Source of the DNA: Cytobacillus kochii | GTDB taxonomy: Bacteria; Bacillota; Bacilli; Bacillales; Cytobacillaceae | Length of the DNA stretch: 64,000 nt | Assembly (NCBI RefSeq): GCF_020171845.1 | Contig: NZ_JAIVAM010000009.1 | Location: 1-64,000, forward strand | Direction of reading: 5' to 3' | In this document: one piece after another, positions 52,560 through 61,483 of the stretch | How the letters are laid out: the number at the start of each line of letters is the position of its first letter | Position numbering within the stretch: position 1 is the stretch's first letter | Notes under the pieces: generated by a model | What the model was told of the DNA's origin: nothing | Seen by the model: the letters and a program-made list of their open reading frames with translations, nothing else | The model's database searches: none | Program-made: the position numbers and the translations under genes

Positions 52560-53111
52560 TTAAGGGTAATACAAAACTGTTTGATAAATAATCATATCTT
52601 CCCCAATATTGCGATACGTATGAGCCTTGTTGGCGGAGAAACGGATGGAATTACCTGGTTGAATGGTATATTGTTGTTCATTAATTTCAAGTTGTAGTGT
52701 ACCAGTAATCACCGTTACATACTCTTCAACACCTTCATTATGTTTTTCTGATAGATGTTCATAACCTGTCTCAATCTCGACAGTAAAAATTTCAAACTTT
52801 TTCCTTGGGTCAAATGGGAAGACCGGATATACGCGATATTTCCCACTATACTCCATAATGGGACTGATATCATGGCGATTAACCACATGAATAGGAGACT
52901 GCTGTTCCTGAATTAAAGATGAGAAGGAAACTTGTAATCCTGTGGCAATCTTCCATAATGTTGTCACAGTTGGGTTGGATTCACCACGTTCTATTTGTCC
53001 AAGCATCGCTTTACTTACATTAGTTAAGTTGGCTGTAGTATCTAGACTTAAACCTCGTGCTTTACGTAGATTTTTTAAGTTAACGCCGATATTTTTTTGA
53101 ATATTATCCAT
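52560..53111 (-). CDS. XRE-family regulator with C-terminal cupin domain
   Basis: A 183-aa regulator: an HTH_3 domain at about 8-62 (IGVNLKNLRKARGLSLDTTA, LTNVSKAMLGQIERGESNPT) and a cupin_2 domain at about 105-175 (HLSEKHNEGVEEYVTVITGT, IQPGNSIRFSANKAHTYRNI). Such proteins usually sense a small ligand in the cupin barrel and control adjacent transport or catabolic genes. It is divergent to azlCD, so it is a good candidate for their regulator. CGGAGG precedes the ATG. Confidence 0.9.
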   Translation of the reverse strand: MDNIQKNIGVNLKNLRKARGLSLDTTANLTNVSKAMLGQIERGESNPTVTTLWKIATGLQVSFSSLIQEQQSPIHVVNRHDISPIMEYSGKYRVYPVFPFDPRKKFEIFTVEIETGYEHLSEKHNEGVEEYVTVITGTLQLEINEQQYTIQPGNSIRFSANKAHTYRNIGEDMIIYQTVLYYP

Positions 53112-53232
53112 AATTCCTCCGAAAATGATTGTTTAATATAACGTACAAATGTATAATATATTGTACAAATAACTAATCAGTTTATTTATTCAATATTATA
53201 CTATTTTTGGGGATGAAGGGTAGGGAGAAATC

Positions 53233-53958
53233 TTGGCGGAGCTATTGTTACAAACAAGAGAAGTACCATTTCGAAAAGGGTTGCAGGCTGGTGTAAGTAT
53301 TGCGATTGGTTATGCCCCCGTTGCACTTACTTTTGGCTTATTAGCAAAGACAGCAGGTTTATCTTTTATAGAGACCGTACTTATGAGTATGGTTGTTTTT
53401 GCAGGTGCATCACAATATATGGCACTTAGCTTAATTAGTTTAGGAACGAGTACTTTTGAAATTATTTTTACAACTTTTATTGTTAATATTCGCCATTTTC
53501 TGATGAGTACAGCGCTTAATGAAAAAGCAGAAGATGACAAACTAATGAAAAAGGCCCTCTATTCATTCGGCATTACAGATGAATCTTTTTCAGTTATTGC
53601 TACAAAAGACGGTGTGCAAAAAACTGGCTTTATTTTAGGTGTGAATATCATTGGGTATATGAGCTGGGTTACTTTTACGGCCCTTGGATACGTCGTTGGT
53701 GCAAACTTGCCACAAGTGTTACAAGAAAGCATGACAGTTGCGTTATATGCGATGTTTATTGGTCTACTTGTCCCTTCGATGAAAGGGAGTGCTAAGGTTG
53801 TTTACCTTGCTGCTATTGCTGCCGGATTAAACACTATTTTTACCTTTACAGGTGCACTTTCAACAGGATGGTCAATTGTTATAGCAACTTTAATTTCTTC
53901 CGTTCTTGTTGAGGTTATAGAAGGAATGAAGAGAGGGGATCGGCAAAATGAGCAATGA
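53233..53958 (+). CDS. azlC: Branched-chain amino acid exporter AzlC
   Basis: A 241-aa membrane protein of the AzlC family, large subunit of the AzlCD exporter of branched-chain amino acids and analogues such as 4-azaleucine. FRKGLQAGVSIAIGYAPVAL, FAGASQYMALSLI and NIRHFLMSTAL are family blocks. TTG start after GGGTAGGGAG. azlD overlaps by 11 bases. In B. subtilis azlCD is controlled by the Lrp-like AzlB; here the neighbouring regulator is XRE-cupin. Confidence 0.93.
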   Translation: MAELLLQTREVPFRKGLQAGVSIAIGYAPVALTFGLLAKTAGLSFIETVLMSMVVFAGASQYMALSLISLGTSTFEIIFTTFIVNIRHFLMSTALNEKAEDDKLMKKALYSFGITDESFSVIATKDGVQKTGFILGVNIIGYMSWVTFTALGYVVGANLPQVLQESMTVALYAMFIGLLVPSMKGSAKVVYLAAIAAGLNTIFTFTGALSTGWSIVIATLISSVLVEVIEGMKRGDRQNEQ

Positions 53959-54256
53959 AGTACTTTGGTTAATTATTGGCATGGGTCTTGTTACATATCT
54001 TCCAAGGGTTGCCCCATTTTTACTTTTTAAAGGAAAGGAACTGCCTATATTTGTGCAATCTGTTTTAAAAAATGTTCCTTATGCGACACTAGGTGCTCTT
54101 ATTTTTCCTGGGGTTTTGCTTATTGGAGAAAGCATCTGGTACGGCTTACTTGGTGCGGCGATTGCGTTTATCGTTGCTTATATTGGCGCGAATGTAGTCT
54201 TTGTTGTCCTTAGTGCTATTATCGTTTTGTCAGGTTACTCCTTATTCATCAGTTAG
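53948..54256 (+). CDS. azlD: Branched-chain amino acid exporter small subunit AzlD
   Basis: A 102-aa membrane protein with three or four helices, AzlD family (LIIGMGLVTYLPRVAPFLLF then KNVPYATLGALIFPGVL). It forms the exporter with AzlC, whose end it overlaps. GAGAGGGG lies about 10 bases before the ATG. Confidence 0.92.
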   Translation: MSNEVLWLIIGMGLVTYLPRVAPFLLFKGKELPIFVQSVLKNVPYATLGALIFPGVLLIGESIWYGLLGAAIAFIVAYIGANVVFVVLSAIIVLSGYSLFIS

Positions 54257-54358
54257 TTATTTCTTTCCTCCTTTTTGCAGTTCTAAATATGGAAAAGTAT
54301 ACTAAACTAAGTATGAAGGGTTGTACTTTTTTTCATTGAGATTAAAGGAGGGAACAAA

Positions 54359-55633
54359 TTGGCAAGAAAAATTGGTCTTTATGGCATTCTTGGCTACTTT
54401 TTATATGGTTTATTCTTTTATTGGTATTTATTCCATTTTGCAAATACAGATTTACCGTTCGAGTATCAAGGTACAGTTGCTGATCCTGCCACTTTTTTAA
54501 ATGGTAGAGAACTTGTATTAACTGAGGAATATTCGAAAATACGTAATTTACTATTTTTCTTGTCTACACCATTTGAATGGATATTTTATTTATCAATTCT
54601 TTTATTGGGCTTATCTGGTGCCTTTAAAAAATGGGCTGAGCAATCTTCTAAATTCAAATTTGTGCAAACGTCTATTTATGTTGCTTGGTTGTCACTTTTC
54701 GCCTTTATTGCTACGACACCACTCAGCTATATCAGTTATCATTTTTCAAAGCAGTACAATATTTCTACTCAAAGTTTTGCTAGCTGGATGAAAGATGAAC
54801 TTATAGACTTTTGGGTGAACTTTGGCATGATGGTGCTTATCGTTTATGTATTATATCTGCTTATTAATAAAAGCAGGAAGCGGTGGTGGCTATATGCTTG
54901 GATGTTAACCGTTCCTTTTTCATTGTTTTTAATGTTCCTTCAACCAGTGGTCATTGATCCGTTGTATAATGATTTCTATCCTTTAAAGAATAAGGAATTA
55001 GAGAGTAAAATATTGACGCTTGCTCATGAAGCAAACATCCCAGCTGACCATGTGTTTGAAGTCGATATGGCGGAGAAAACGAATGCTTTGAACGCTTATG
55101 TGACTGGTATTGGATCAAATTCCCGGATTGTTCTCTGGGATACAACTTTAAATAGATTAGATGATGACGGTATTTTATTTATTATGGCACATGAAATGGC
55201 GCACTATGTTGAGAAGCATATATATATTGGCATAGGCGGATATTTATTATTATCTTTAGTTGGATTGTATTTAACTTATCGCATAATGGAGTGGGCGGTA
55301 ACGAAGTATGGAGAAGCTTTGAAGATTCCAGCAGTAAATGATATCCGTTCCTTCCCATTATTTCTTATGATTATTTCCATGCTTCTGTTTATTTCTAGTC
55401 CGTTGTCCAATTTGGTTTCACGTTATCAAGAAACAAGAGCGGATCATTATGCAGTTGAATTAACAAAAGATCCAGAAGCGGGGATTGAAACTTTTCAAGA
55501 GCTTACCAAAGCTGGTCTTAGTCAAGTGAATCCACCATTACTTGTGAAGGTATTTCGCTATGGACATCCGACAATGTTGGATCGAATCATTGAATTAGAA
55601 GAATATCAAATAAAACATCGAGACGATGAATAG
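54359..55633 (+). CDS. M48 family membrane metallopeptidase (CAAX protease-like)
   Basis: A 424-aa membrane zinc protease of the Ste24/M48A type. Seven or so helices in the first 200 and around 290-350 residues. The zinc site is MAHEMAH with H278, E279 and H282; the third ligand is the Glu of SRYQETRADHYA near 357. The EMDMAEKTNALNAYVTGIG-type beta strand precedes it (VFEVDMAEKTNALNAYV here). Bacterial members take part in membrane-protein quality control. TTG start after AAAGGAGGG. It stands alone before a terminator. Confidence 0.9.
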   Translation: MARKIGLYGILGYFLYGLFFYWYLFHFANTDLPFEYQGTVADPATFLNGRELVLTEEYSKIRNLLFFLSTPFEWIFYLSILLLGLSGAFKKWAEQSSKFKFVQTSIYVAWLSLFAFIATTPLSYISYHFSKQYNISTQSFASWMKDELIDFWVNFGMMVLIVYVLYLLINKSRKRWWLYAWMLTVPFSLFLMFLQPVVIDPLYNDFYPLKNKELESKILTLAHEANIPADHVFEVDMAEKTNALNAYVTGIGSNSRIVLWDTTLNRLDDDGILFIMAHEMAHYVEKHIYIGIGGYLLLSLVGLYLTYRIMEWAVTKYGEALKIPAVNDIRSFPLFLMIISMLLFISSPLSNLVSRYQETRADHYAVELTKDPEAGIETFQELTKAGLSQVNPPLLVKVFRYGHPTMLDRIIELEEYQIKHRDDE

Positions 55634-55655
55634 ATAAAAAGAGGTACCATTTTAT

Positions 55656-55702
55656 GCACACAGCCTTTTGCATTTGCAACAGGGGGTGTGTATATTTTTT
55701 TT
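55656..55702 (+). terminator. Terminator after the M48 peptidase gene
   Basis: GCACACAGCC pairs imperfectly with GGGGTGTGT, with an inner GCATTTGC; T8 run behind. Confidence 0.65.
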
Positions 55703-55779
55703 CCTTTTTTCCCCTTCTTTACCTCGTAGTTATAATTTCAAAAATAAAAAATCCCCCATTGGTGGTGGAGGATAATAGG

Positions 55780-56016
55780 TTACGAGCCATATTCTTTTTG
55801 CAGTTGAATATATTCATTTGATAGTGTAATGAACATTTTTTTATTTTTGCAGTCTAATGCTTCATCTAATTTCACTTTTACAGCTTGCAGTTTTCTGTTT
55901 AGGATAGCGTCGCTAATGACCATGTCGACATATAAGTCTAAAACAAATGCTTCTTTTTTTCTTTTGCGTTTCATGGCGCTTGCTTTCATTAATTCGGTGT
56001 ATGATTTTTCTTTCAT
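55780..56016 (-). CDS. yhzC: IDEAL-domain protein YhzC
   Basis: A 78-aa protein with the IDEAL domain: AFVLDLYVDMVISDAILNRK then LQAVKVKLDEALDCKNKKMF. The core pattern is (L-D-x-x-x-D-x-x-x-x-x-A-x-L...I/V-D-x-A-L-D). IDEAL domains occur in short Bacillus proteins linked to competence and sporulation regulation. It lies beside comK, as yhzC does in B. subtilis. GGGGTG precedes the ATG; the frame is open three codons upstream. Confidence 0.88.
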   Translation of the reverse strand: MKEKSYTELMKASAMKRKRKKEAFVLDLYVDMVISDAILNRKLQAVKVKLDEALDCKNKKMFITLSNEYIQLQKEYGS

Positions 56017-56233
56017 AAAAATCACCCCAATGGCTTTTTATTAGTATATGTAAAGAATTGTATTTATTCAACTTATTTTTGAATTTTTAAAAAATTAAAT
56101 ATATTATTTTCAAATAAATTGTCAATTTAATAGGAAAAAAGACTGGTTATCATCTTCCCTTTCTGGTAAAATAGAGCTAATTTTAAAAATATTTAGTTTA
56201 TTTTTCAAAAAAAGTAAAGGGGTGTACCGTTTT

Positions 56234-56794
56234 ATGGCTGAGAAGGAAACGATGATTGAAGAGTATGAAATTAATACAGAAACTATGATGATTTTGCCAA
56301 TTGAATATGGTAGTAAGATTTATTCTCATATTTATGAAATCGAAGGTGAAGCGGTTTCGCCTTTTAAACCGCTTGAAATTATTAAGAAAAGTTGTCGCTT
56401 CTTTGGTGCTAGCTATGAAGGTAGAAAAGAGGGGACAAGACAACTGACAGGTATTACACATAAAGCACCTATTACAATTGATCCCACTAATCTCATTTAT
56501 TTTTTTCCAACAGCTTCTGCTACAAACCCCAACTGTATATGGATATCTAATGAGCATGTACTCCATTATCGTCCGCATGAGGGAGGACAAACAGAAGTAA
56601 CTTTTAGAAATAGGCGTACGCATATTATCCCTGTTTCACATAACATATTTCAAAATCAAATTCTAAGAACCGTTCTGTTAAAAGATACGTTATCGAGCAG
56701 AATTGAAGAAACGGAACGAAAATCGCTTTACTTTCTAAAAAGAAAAAAAGCAGAGAAAGTTTCAGAAAACATTAACTTCCTTCGCAGATTATGA
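56234..56794 (+). CDS. comK: Competence transcription factor ComK
   Basis: A 186-aa DNA-binding master regulator of competence. EEYEINTETMMILPIEYGSK, SCRFFGASYEGRKEGTRQLT, KAPITIDPTNLIYFFPTAS, WISNEHV and FRNRRTHIIPVSHNIFQNQI are the known conserved blocks. Binding of ComK boxes (AAAA-N5-TTTT pairs) to autoactivate is known in B. subtilis; the AT-rich 150 bases upstream could hold such boxes, but none is clear. AAAGGGGTG precedes the ATG; a GTG four codons earlier is possible. Confidence 0.95.
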   Translation: MAEKETMIEEYEINTETMMILPIEYGSKIYSHIYEIEGEAVSPFKPLEIIKKSCRFFGASYEGRKEGTRQLTGITHKAPITIDPTNLIYFFPTASATNPNCIWISNEHVLHYRPHEGGQTEVTFRNRRTHIIPVSHNIFQNQILRTVLLKDTLSSRIEETERKSLYFLKRKKAEKVSENINFLRRL

Positions 56795-56800
56795 TGGATA

Positions 56801-57178
56801 TTATTTGCTAATTGGCGATGAAGTATAACGTTTGAATAAATAAAACTCCAGTAATTCATGGACTTTATTTCGTATACGAGGGTTAAAATAATTATGTTGC
56901 TCTTCATATCCTTTATAAAGAAACATGAACATTGTAAATGCTTCATCGCGCTTAATTTCTTGTACACTCAACTTTTCTTTATTCATATAGTGCTTCACGC
57001 TTCTTAATTCCTTCTGGATTACCCTCATTGTTTCATCAACTAAATTCACATAAGGTTGCTTCAACTTAAACGGACTTGCATCAATCACTTTTAAATCCCT
57101 ATTAAGTATCGTAAGCACCATTGGCAAATAAATCGCTTGTTCCATAATATTCCGGTCTCGCTCAGGAATTCTTGTCAT
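56801..57178 (-). CDS. yhjD: YhjD-like protein
   Basis: A 125-aa soluble protein: MTRIPERDRNIMEQAIYLPM, VLTILNRDLKVIDASPFKLK, QPYVNLVDETMRVIQKELRS, and a C-terminal GYEEQHNYFNPRIRNKVHEL. It is predicted all-helical. It resembles YhjD of B. subtilis, a protein of unknown function near yhjE and comK. AAAAGGAG precedes the ATG; the open frame continues 24 codons upstream without a better site. It converges on comK with only 6 bases between the stops. Confidence 0.72.
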   Translation of the reverse strand: MTRIPERDRNIMEQAIYLPMVLTILNRDLKVIDASPFKLKQPYVNLVDETMRVIQKELRSVKHYMNKEKLSVQEIKRDEAFTMFMFLYKGYEEQHNYFNPRIRNKVHELLEFYLFKRYTSSPISK

Positions 57179-57391
57179 CGTAAATACTTCTCCTTTTTTT
57201 AGTATAGAACACTTGTTCTTATTATATTCTACTCTCATTAAAATATTCATGCAACTGTATCCATTTTTTGTTATTTGATTTTTAGCTTGAAAGAGAGGTA
57301 TGAATTGCTCACAATAAAAGTGGATAAATAAAGGGGAATATTACTTACGTCACGAATAAAAGTGAGAAGAACCTATAGAGGAGTGAAGAGG

Positions 57392-59365
57392 ATGAATGCA
57401 AAAAAACGAATCAAGCCGGAGGATCAATATCAACTAAAGTCGGTATCTGATCCACAATTAAGTAAGAATGGCTATGATTGTGTTTATATAGAAACGACCA
57501 TGTGTGAAGAAGAAAATACATATAGCTCTCATTTGTTTTACATAAATACAAATCAACCTGCAGAAACGCAACAATTAACATACGGAAAAGGGAGAAACTT
57601 GGCACCAAGATGGTCACCAGATGGGTCACAAATCGCATTTGTTTCTAATCGTAATCATGAGGTAAATCAAATATTTATGTTATCAATGAACGGAGGCGAA
57701 GCAAAACAACTGACAAATGAACCGAATGGTGCGACCAATCCTATATGGTCACCGGATGGTAAAAGAATCGCTTTTCAATCAACTGTAGAGAAAGAGAACC
57801 TTCCAGAAAAAAACAAGGATAAACCAGAGCCGGTTGAAATAGAAAGGATGAAATATAAGTCTGACGCCAAAGGTTTATGGTCTGGTGATTATCAACATAT
57901 TGGAGTAATTGATATTGCTTCAGGAGAGCGTGAATGGCTTACAACAGGAGAGCAGGATTATTATCTCCAATGTTGGTCTCCGGACAATCAATCTATTGCA
58001 TTATTAGCCGATTTGGCAACAGATAAAGATCATTCTTTCAATAATGATGTATACATATTAGATGTTGAAAGTAAGCAGATGGAGAATATGACAAAAGGAG
58101 TTGCCAGCTTCTCTCATGTATCATGGTCCCCTGATGGCAAATGCTTGGGGCTAATTGGGTCGAAGTCGACCTATAGGAATGCTTCTTTGTCTAGGATATG
58201 GACATTAGATGTATCCACGGGAGAATTGACTTGTTTAACAGAAGAATGGGATGTACAAGTCGGTGATTATGTTGTTGCTGACTTCCATCAGTCTGCAAAT
58301 GCTTCACAGTTTTTATGGGCTGAGGATAGCTCGAGCTTCTATTTTCTAGCATCTGACCATGGCAATACAGTACTGTATTTTGGCACAGTTGAAGGAGCGA
58401 TGTATCCGGCATTATTAGAAGAAAGGCATCATATTTATGGTGTTTCTACAGGAGGCACGATAGATAAAGCGATAGTAGCGATTAGCACACCTACTAATCC
58501 GGGAGATTTATACTTGTTGAACGTGACTAGTGGAGAAAAAACAAGACTGACAAATATTAATCAAGCTTTCTTTGAGGAGACGGCTGTTGCTGATGCAGAG
58601 GTCCTTCAATATCAATCGATAGATGGATGGGAATTACAAGGTTGGTTAATAAAGCCGATAAATCACGAGACAGGAGAGAAGTATCCTCTTATTGTAGAGA
58701 TTCATGGTGGTCCACACATGATGTATGCCAATACATATGTCCATGAGTTTCAAGTGTTAGCCGCAGAGGGATATGCGGTGTTATATACAAATCCACGGGG
58801 CAGTCATGGATATGGACAAGCTTTTGTAGATGCTGTAAGAGGAGATTATGGTGGCAAAGATTATGAAGATATCATGACTGCTGTCGATTATGTTCTCGAA
58901 TATGATGAGGGAATTGACCGTGAGAGGTTAGGGGTAACAGGCGGTAGCTACGGTGGCTTTATGACAAATTGGATTGTCGGACATACAAATCGTTTTAAGG
59001 CAGCTGTTACTCAGCGCTCCATATCTAATTGGATTAGCTTTTATGGTGTAAGTGATATCGGCTATTATTTCACTGACTGGCAAATAAAAAGCCAGTTAAA
59101 GGATATAGAAAAATTATGGAAACATTCACCATTAGCATTTGTGGAGCAAGTAGAAACCCCACTATTAATTTTACATAGTGAAAATGATTTAAGATGCCCG
59201 ATTGAACAAGCAGAGCAATTTTACATTGCATTAAAACACCATAACAAACAAGCGAAGTTTATTCGTTTTCCACAAGCTAATCACGAACTCTCTAGAAGTG
59301 GGCACCCCAACTTAAGAATGAAGAGACTTCATTATATAAAAAATTGGTTTAATGAATATGTTTAA
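57392..59365 (+). CDS. S9 family peptidase (acylaminoacyl peptidase/prolyl oligopeptidase-like)
   Basis: A 657-aa serine peptidase. An N-terminal beta-propeller of TolB/WD40-like blades (WSPDGSQIAFVSNR, WSPDGKRIAFQS, WSPDNQSIALLA, WSPDGKCLGLIG) covers about residues 30-380. A C-terminal alpha/beta-hydrolase follows with S519 in GGSYGGF, D599 in ENDLRCP and H631 in ANHELSR. It probably trims short peptides in the cytosol. GAGGAGTG precedes the ATG; ten upstream codons are open. Confidence 0.93.
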   Translation: MNAKKRIKPEDQYQLKSVSDPQLSKNGYDCVYIETTMCEEENTYSSHLFYINTNQPAETQQLTYGKGRNLAPRWSPDGSQIAFVSNRNHEVNQIFMLSMNGGEAKQLTNEPNGATNPIWSPDGKRIAFQSTVEKENLPEKNKDKPEPVEIERMKYKSDAKGLWSGDYQHIGVIDIASGEREWLTTGEQDYYLQCWSPDNQSIALLADLATDKDHSFNNDVYILDVESKQMENMTKGVASFSHVSWSPDGKCLGLIGSKSTYRNASLSRIWTLDVSTGELTCLTEEWDVQVGDYVVADFHQSANASQFLWAEDSSSFYFLASDHGNTVLYFGTVEGAMYPALLEERHHIYGVSTGGTIDKAIVAISTPTNPGDLYLLNVTSGEKTRLTNINQAFFEETAVADAEVLQYQSIDGWELQGWLIKPINHETGEKYPLIVEIHGGPHMMYANTYVHEFQVLAAEGYAVLYTNPRGSHGYGQAFVDAVRGDYGGKDYEDIMTAVDYVLEYDEGIDRERLGVTGGSYGGFMTNWIVGHTNRFKAAVTQRSISNWISFYGVSDIGYYFTDWQIKSQLKDIEKLWKHSPLAFVEQVETPLLILHSENDLRCPIEQAEQFYIALKHHNKQAKFIRFPQANHELSRSGHPNLRMKRLHYIKNWFNEYV

Positions 59366-59372
59366 AGATGCT

Positions 59373-59406
59373 TACCCCGGAAGTGTGATCACTTTCGGGG
59401 TATTTG
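59373..59406 (+). terminator. Hairpin after the S9 peptidase gene
   Basis: TACCCCGGAAGTG pairs with CACTTTCGGGGTA (one mismatch) and is followed by TTTGG. Strong stem, weak T tract. Confidence 0.6.
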
Positions 59407-59653
59407 GTAATATTTCGTAAGTGAAACTTTTTTCATGCTGTATCAGTCATATATAAAGGGACGAAAATATCTTTAAAAAGATGTAAAGATAATGAAGAAA
59501 TGATTTAGAAAAAAGGCTGCAACGTGTATAATTCTAGTATATCTTTTAAAAGAGTTACTGTTCTGTTTATTCCAAAAGTAACAGTATCGGGATAATCTGA
59601 TATAATTTACAAAAAGAAAGAAAAGAATAATAGGATGAAAGGATACATTTAAA

Positions 59654-60601
59654 ATGAGAGCTGAAAGACATCAAGGAAAGAAGAAAAAGCGGAAATTTGG
59701 CAAAATAATAAGAAATTTATTTATCATATTCTTGCTTGTTGTTGTTGCAGTAGTAGGATATTCTTACTACCAATTTAAACAAGGTCTACAAACTTCTAAA
59801 GCAGATAATGATTCAAGTGTACCAGAGCAAGTATACGAATTTAATGGTGAAAAAGATCAATACGGTGGAACGAATATTTTACTCTTAGGTAGTGACTCAA
59901 GAGGAGAAGAAAATGCACGTGCAGATACAATTATGGTTGCACATTATCAACCTGATTCAGGCACTTATAAAATGATTTCTTTTATGCGCGATATGTATGT
60001 CGATATTCCAGGACATGGTCAAAATCGTATTAATGCTGCACTTGCTTATGGAGGACCAGAATTATTAAGGCAAACGATTAAAGAGAACTTTAACATCGAC
60101 TCGCAATATTATGCGATTCTTGATTTTGAGGGGTTTGAAAAGGTCATTGATGTGGCTTTTCCAAACGGTGTAGAAATCAATGTGGAGAAAGAGATGTCTC
60201 AGAAAATCGGTGTAACATTAAAGCCGGGATTACAGAAATTGGATGGCGAACACCTTTTAGGATATGTCAGATTCAGAAATGACGCGGTTGGCGATTTCGG
60301 TCGAGTTGAAAGACAACAAAACGCGATTAAAGCAGTAATGAATCAATTTACTAGTTTAAATACGATAGCTAAACTACCTAAACTAGTAGGAGTTGTTACA
60401 CCTTACGTCAATACCAATATGAAAACAAGTGACATCTTATATATGGGAAAAGATGTTTTAATGAATGGAAGCCCGCAAGTAGAGTCATTAAGAATTCCAG
60501 CAGATGGCACTTACCAAAATGTTAGAATTAGTGGAATGGCTGTTTTACAGGTTGATTTAGAAGCAAACAAACAAGAGTTACAACAATTTTTAACTAACTA
60601 A
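59654..60601 (+). CDS. LytR-CpsA-Psr (LCP) family protein
   Basis: A 315-aa membrane-anchored LCP enzyme. A basic N-terminus is followed by one helix (about 24-44) and the LCP domain outside (about 70-225): TNILLLGSDSRGEENARADT, MVAHYQPDSGTYKMISFMRD, LLGYVRFRNDAVGDFGRVER. LCP proteins transfer anionic polymers such as teichoic acid from lipid carriers to peptidoglycan. GAAAGGAT precedes the ATG. Which TagTUV paralogue it represents is not clear. Confidence 0.9.
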   Translation: MRAERHQGKKKKRKFGKIIRNLFIIFLLVVVAVVGYSYYQFKQGLQTSKADNDSSVPEQVYEFNGEKDQYGGTNILLLGSDSRGEENARADTIMVAHYQPDSGTYKMISFMRDMYVDIPGHGQNRINAALAYGGPELLRQTIKENFNIDSQYYAILDFEGFEKVIDVAFPNGVEINVEKEMSQKIGVTLKPGLQKLDGEHLLGYVRFRNDAVGDFGRVERQQNAIKAVMNQFTSLNTIAKLPKLVGVVTPYVNTNMKTSDILYMGKDVLMNGSPQVESLRIPADGTYQNVRISGMAVLQVDLEANKQELQQFLTN

Positions 60602-60646
60602 AAGAAGAATATCTATGTTTTTTCGAGCGAGAGAAGGAGAGTATGG

Positions 60647-61258
60647 ATGGATTTAGAGAGTATCAGACAGTGGCTTACACTAGAAAATATATTAGCTCTA
60701 ATTGAAGAATATCGTTCATTTGGCCCTCTTCCAGGAATTCTACTACCTTTAATAGAGGCATTTTTACCTTTTCTCCCGCTTTTTTTATTCGTGATGGCTA
60801 ATGCGAATGCGTTCGGATTATGGGGCGGATTTTTATATTCTTGGATTGGCTCAGTTGCAGGAGCTTTGCTCGTTTTTTTTATCATTAGAAAATATGGCCA
60901 AGCGCGATTCTTAAGTGTAATTAAAAACCATGATAAAGTAAAAAAATTAATGGCATGGGTTGAAAAGCATGGTTTTGCACCGTTATTTTTATTACTATGC
61001 TTCCCTTTTACACCATCTGCTATTGTAAATATTGTGGCTGGCTTATCGAGAATAAGTATTGCCCAATACGCATTGGCAGTCATAGCAGGAAAAATGGTAA
61101 TGATTTTTACAATGAGTTTCGTCGGGCATGATATTGCATCACTGATTACAAAACCGACGAGAACGGCCATCGTCATCCTCATCATTGCTATTCTTTGGTA
61201 TGTAGGTAAAAGAATAGAAATTAAATTAAATACAAGTGTAGAAAAACCGAAAAAATAG
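60647..61258 (+). CDS. yhjE: TVP38/TMEM64 family membrane protein YhjE
   Basis: A 203-aa membrane protein of the VTT/DedA-like superfamily with about five helices. Family blocks: LPLIEAFLPFLPLFLFVMANANAFG, GFLYSWIGSVAGALLVFFIIRKYG and FAPLFLLLCFPFTPSAIVNIVAGLS. These proteins are linked to phospholipid handling; YhjE itself has no known function. GAAGGAGAG precedes the ATG; an overlapping ATG four bases earlier is out of frame. Position before addB agrees with B. subtilis. Confidence 0.9.
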   Translation: MDLESIRQWLTLENILALIEEYRSFGPLPGILLPLIEAFLPFLPLFLFVMANANAFGLWGGFLYSWIGSVAGALLVFFIIRKYGQARFLSVIKNHDKVKKLMAWVEKHGFAPLFLLLCFPFTPSAIVNIVAGLSRISIAQYALAVIAGKMVMIFTMSFVGHDIASLITKPTRTAIVILIIAILWYVGKRIEIKLNTSVEKPKK

Positions 61259-61273
61259 ATAGGTTAGAGGAAA

Positions 61274-61303
61274 GCCCGGCAGATGTTTGCTGGGTTTTTT
61301 TAT
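61274..61303 (+). terminator. Terminator after yhjE
   Basis: CCCGGCA pairs with TGCTGGG around a short loop, then T7. Confidence 0.82.
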
Positions 61304-61483
61304 TTTTGAATAAGAACAGAAAAATAATAGAGCACATGCATCGATCATTCAACAAAGTTAAGGACCAAGTAGAATTCCCTGTATTTACTTTAAACTCAAA
61401 AAGGAGAAAAATGTGAGAGATGTGCTAAAATAGGAACAAAGATTCTATAGGTCGATTCACATTGAAAGTGAAGGTGAAAATAC

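Noticed and set aside
56045..56233. ComK boxes (AAAA-N5-TTTT pairs) before comK
   Set aside because: The region is so A/T-rich that many loose matches exist, and no clean pair at helical spacing was found.
60613..61185. 190-codon frame antisense to yhjE
   Set aside because: It is a shadow of the hydrophobic yhjE gene; the plus-strand gene has the family motifs and ribosome binding site.
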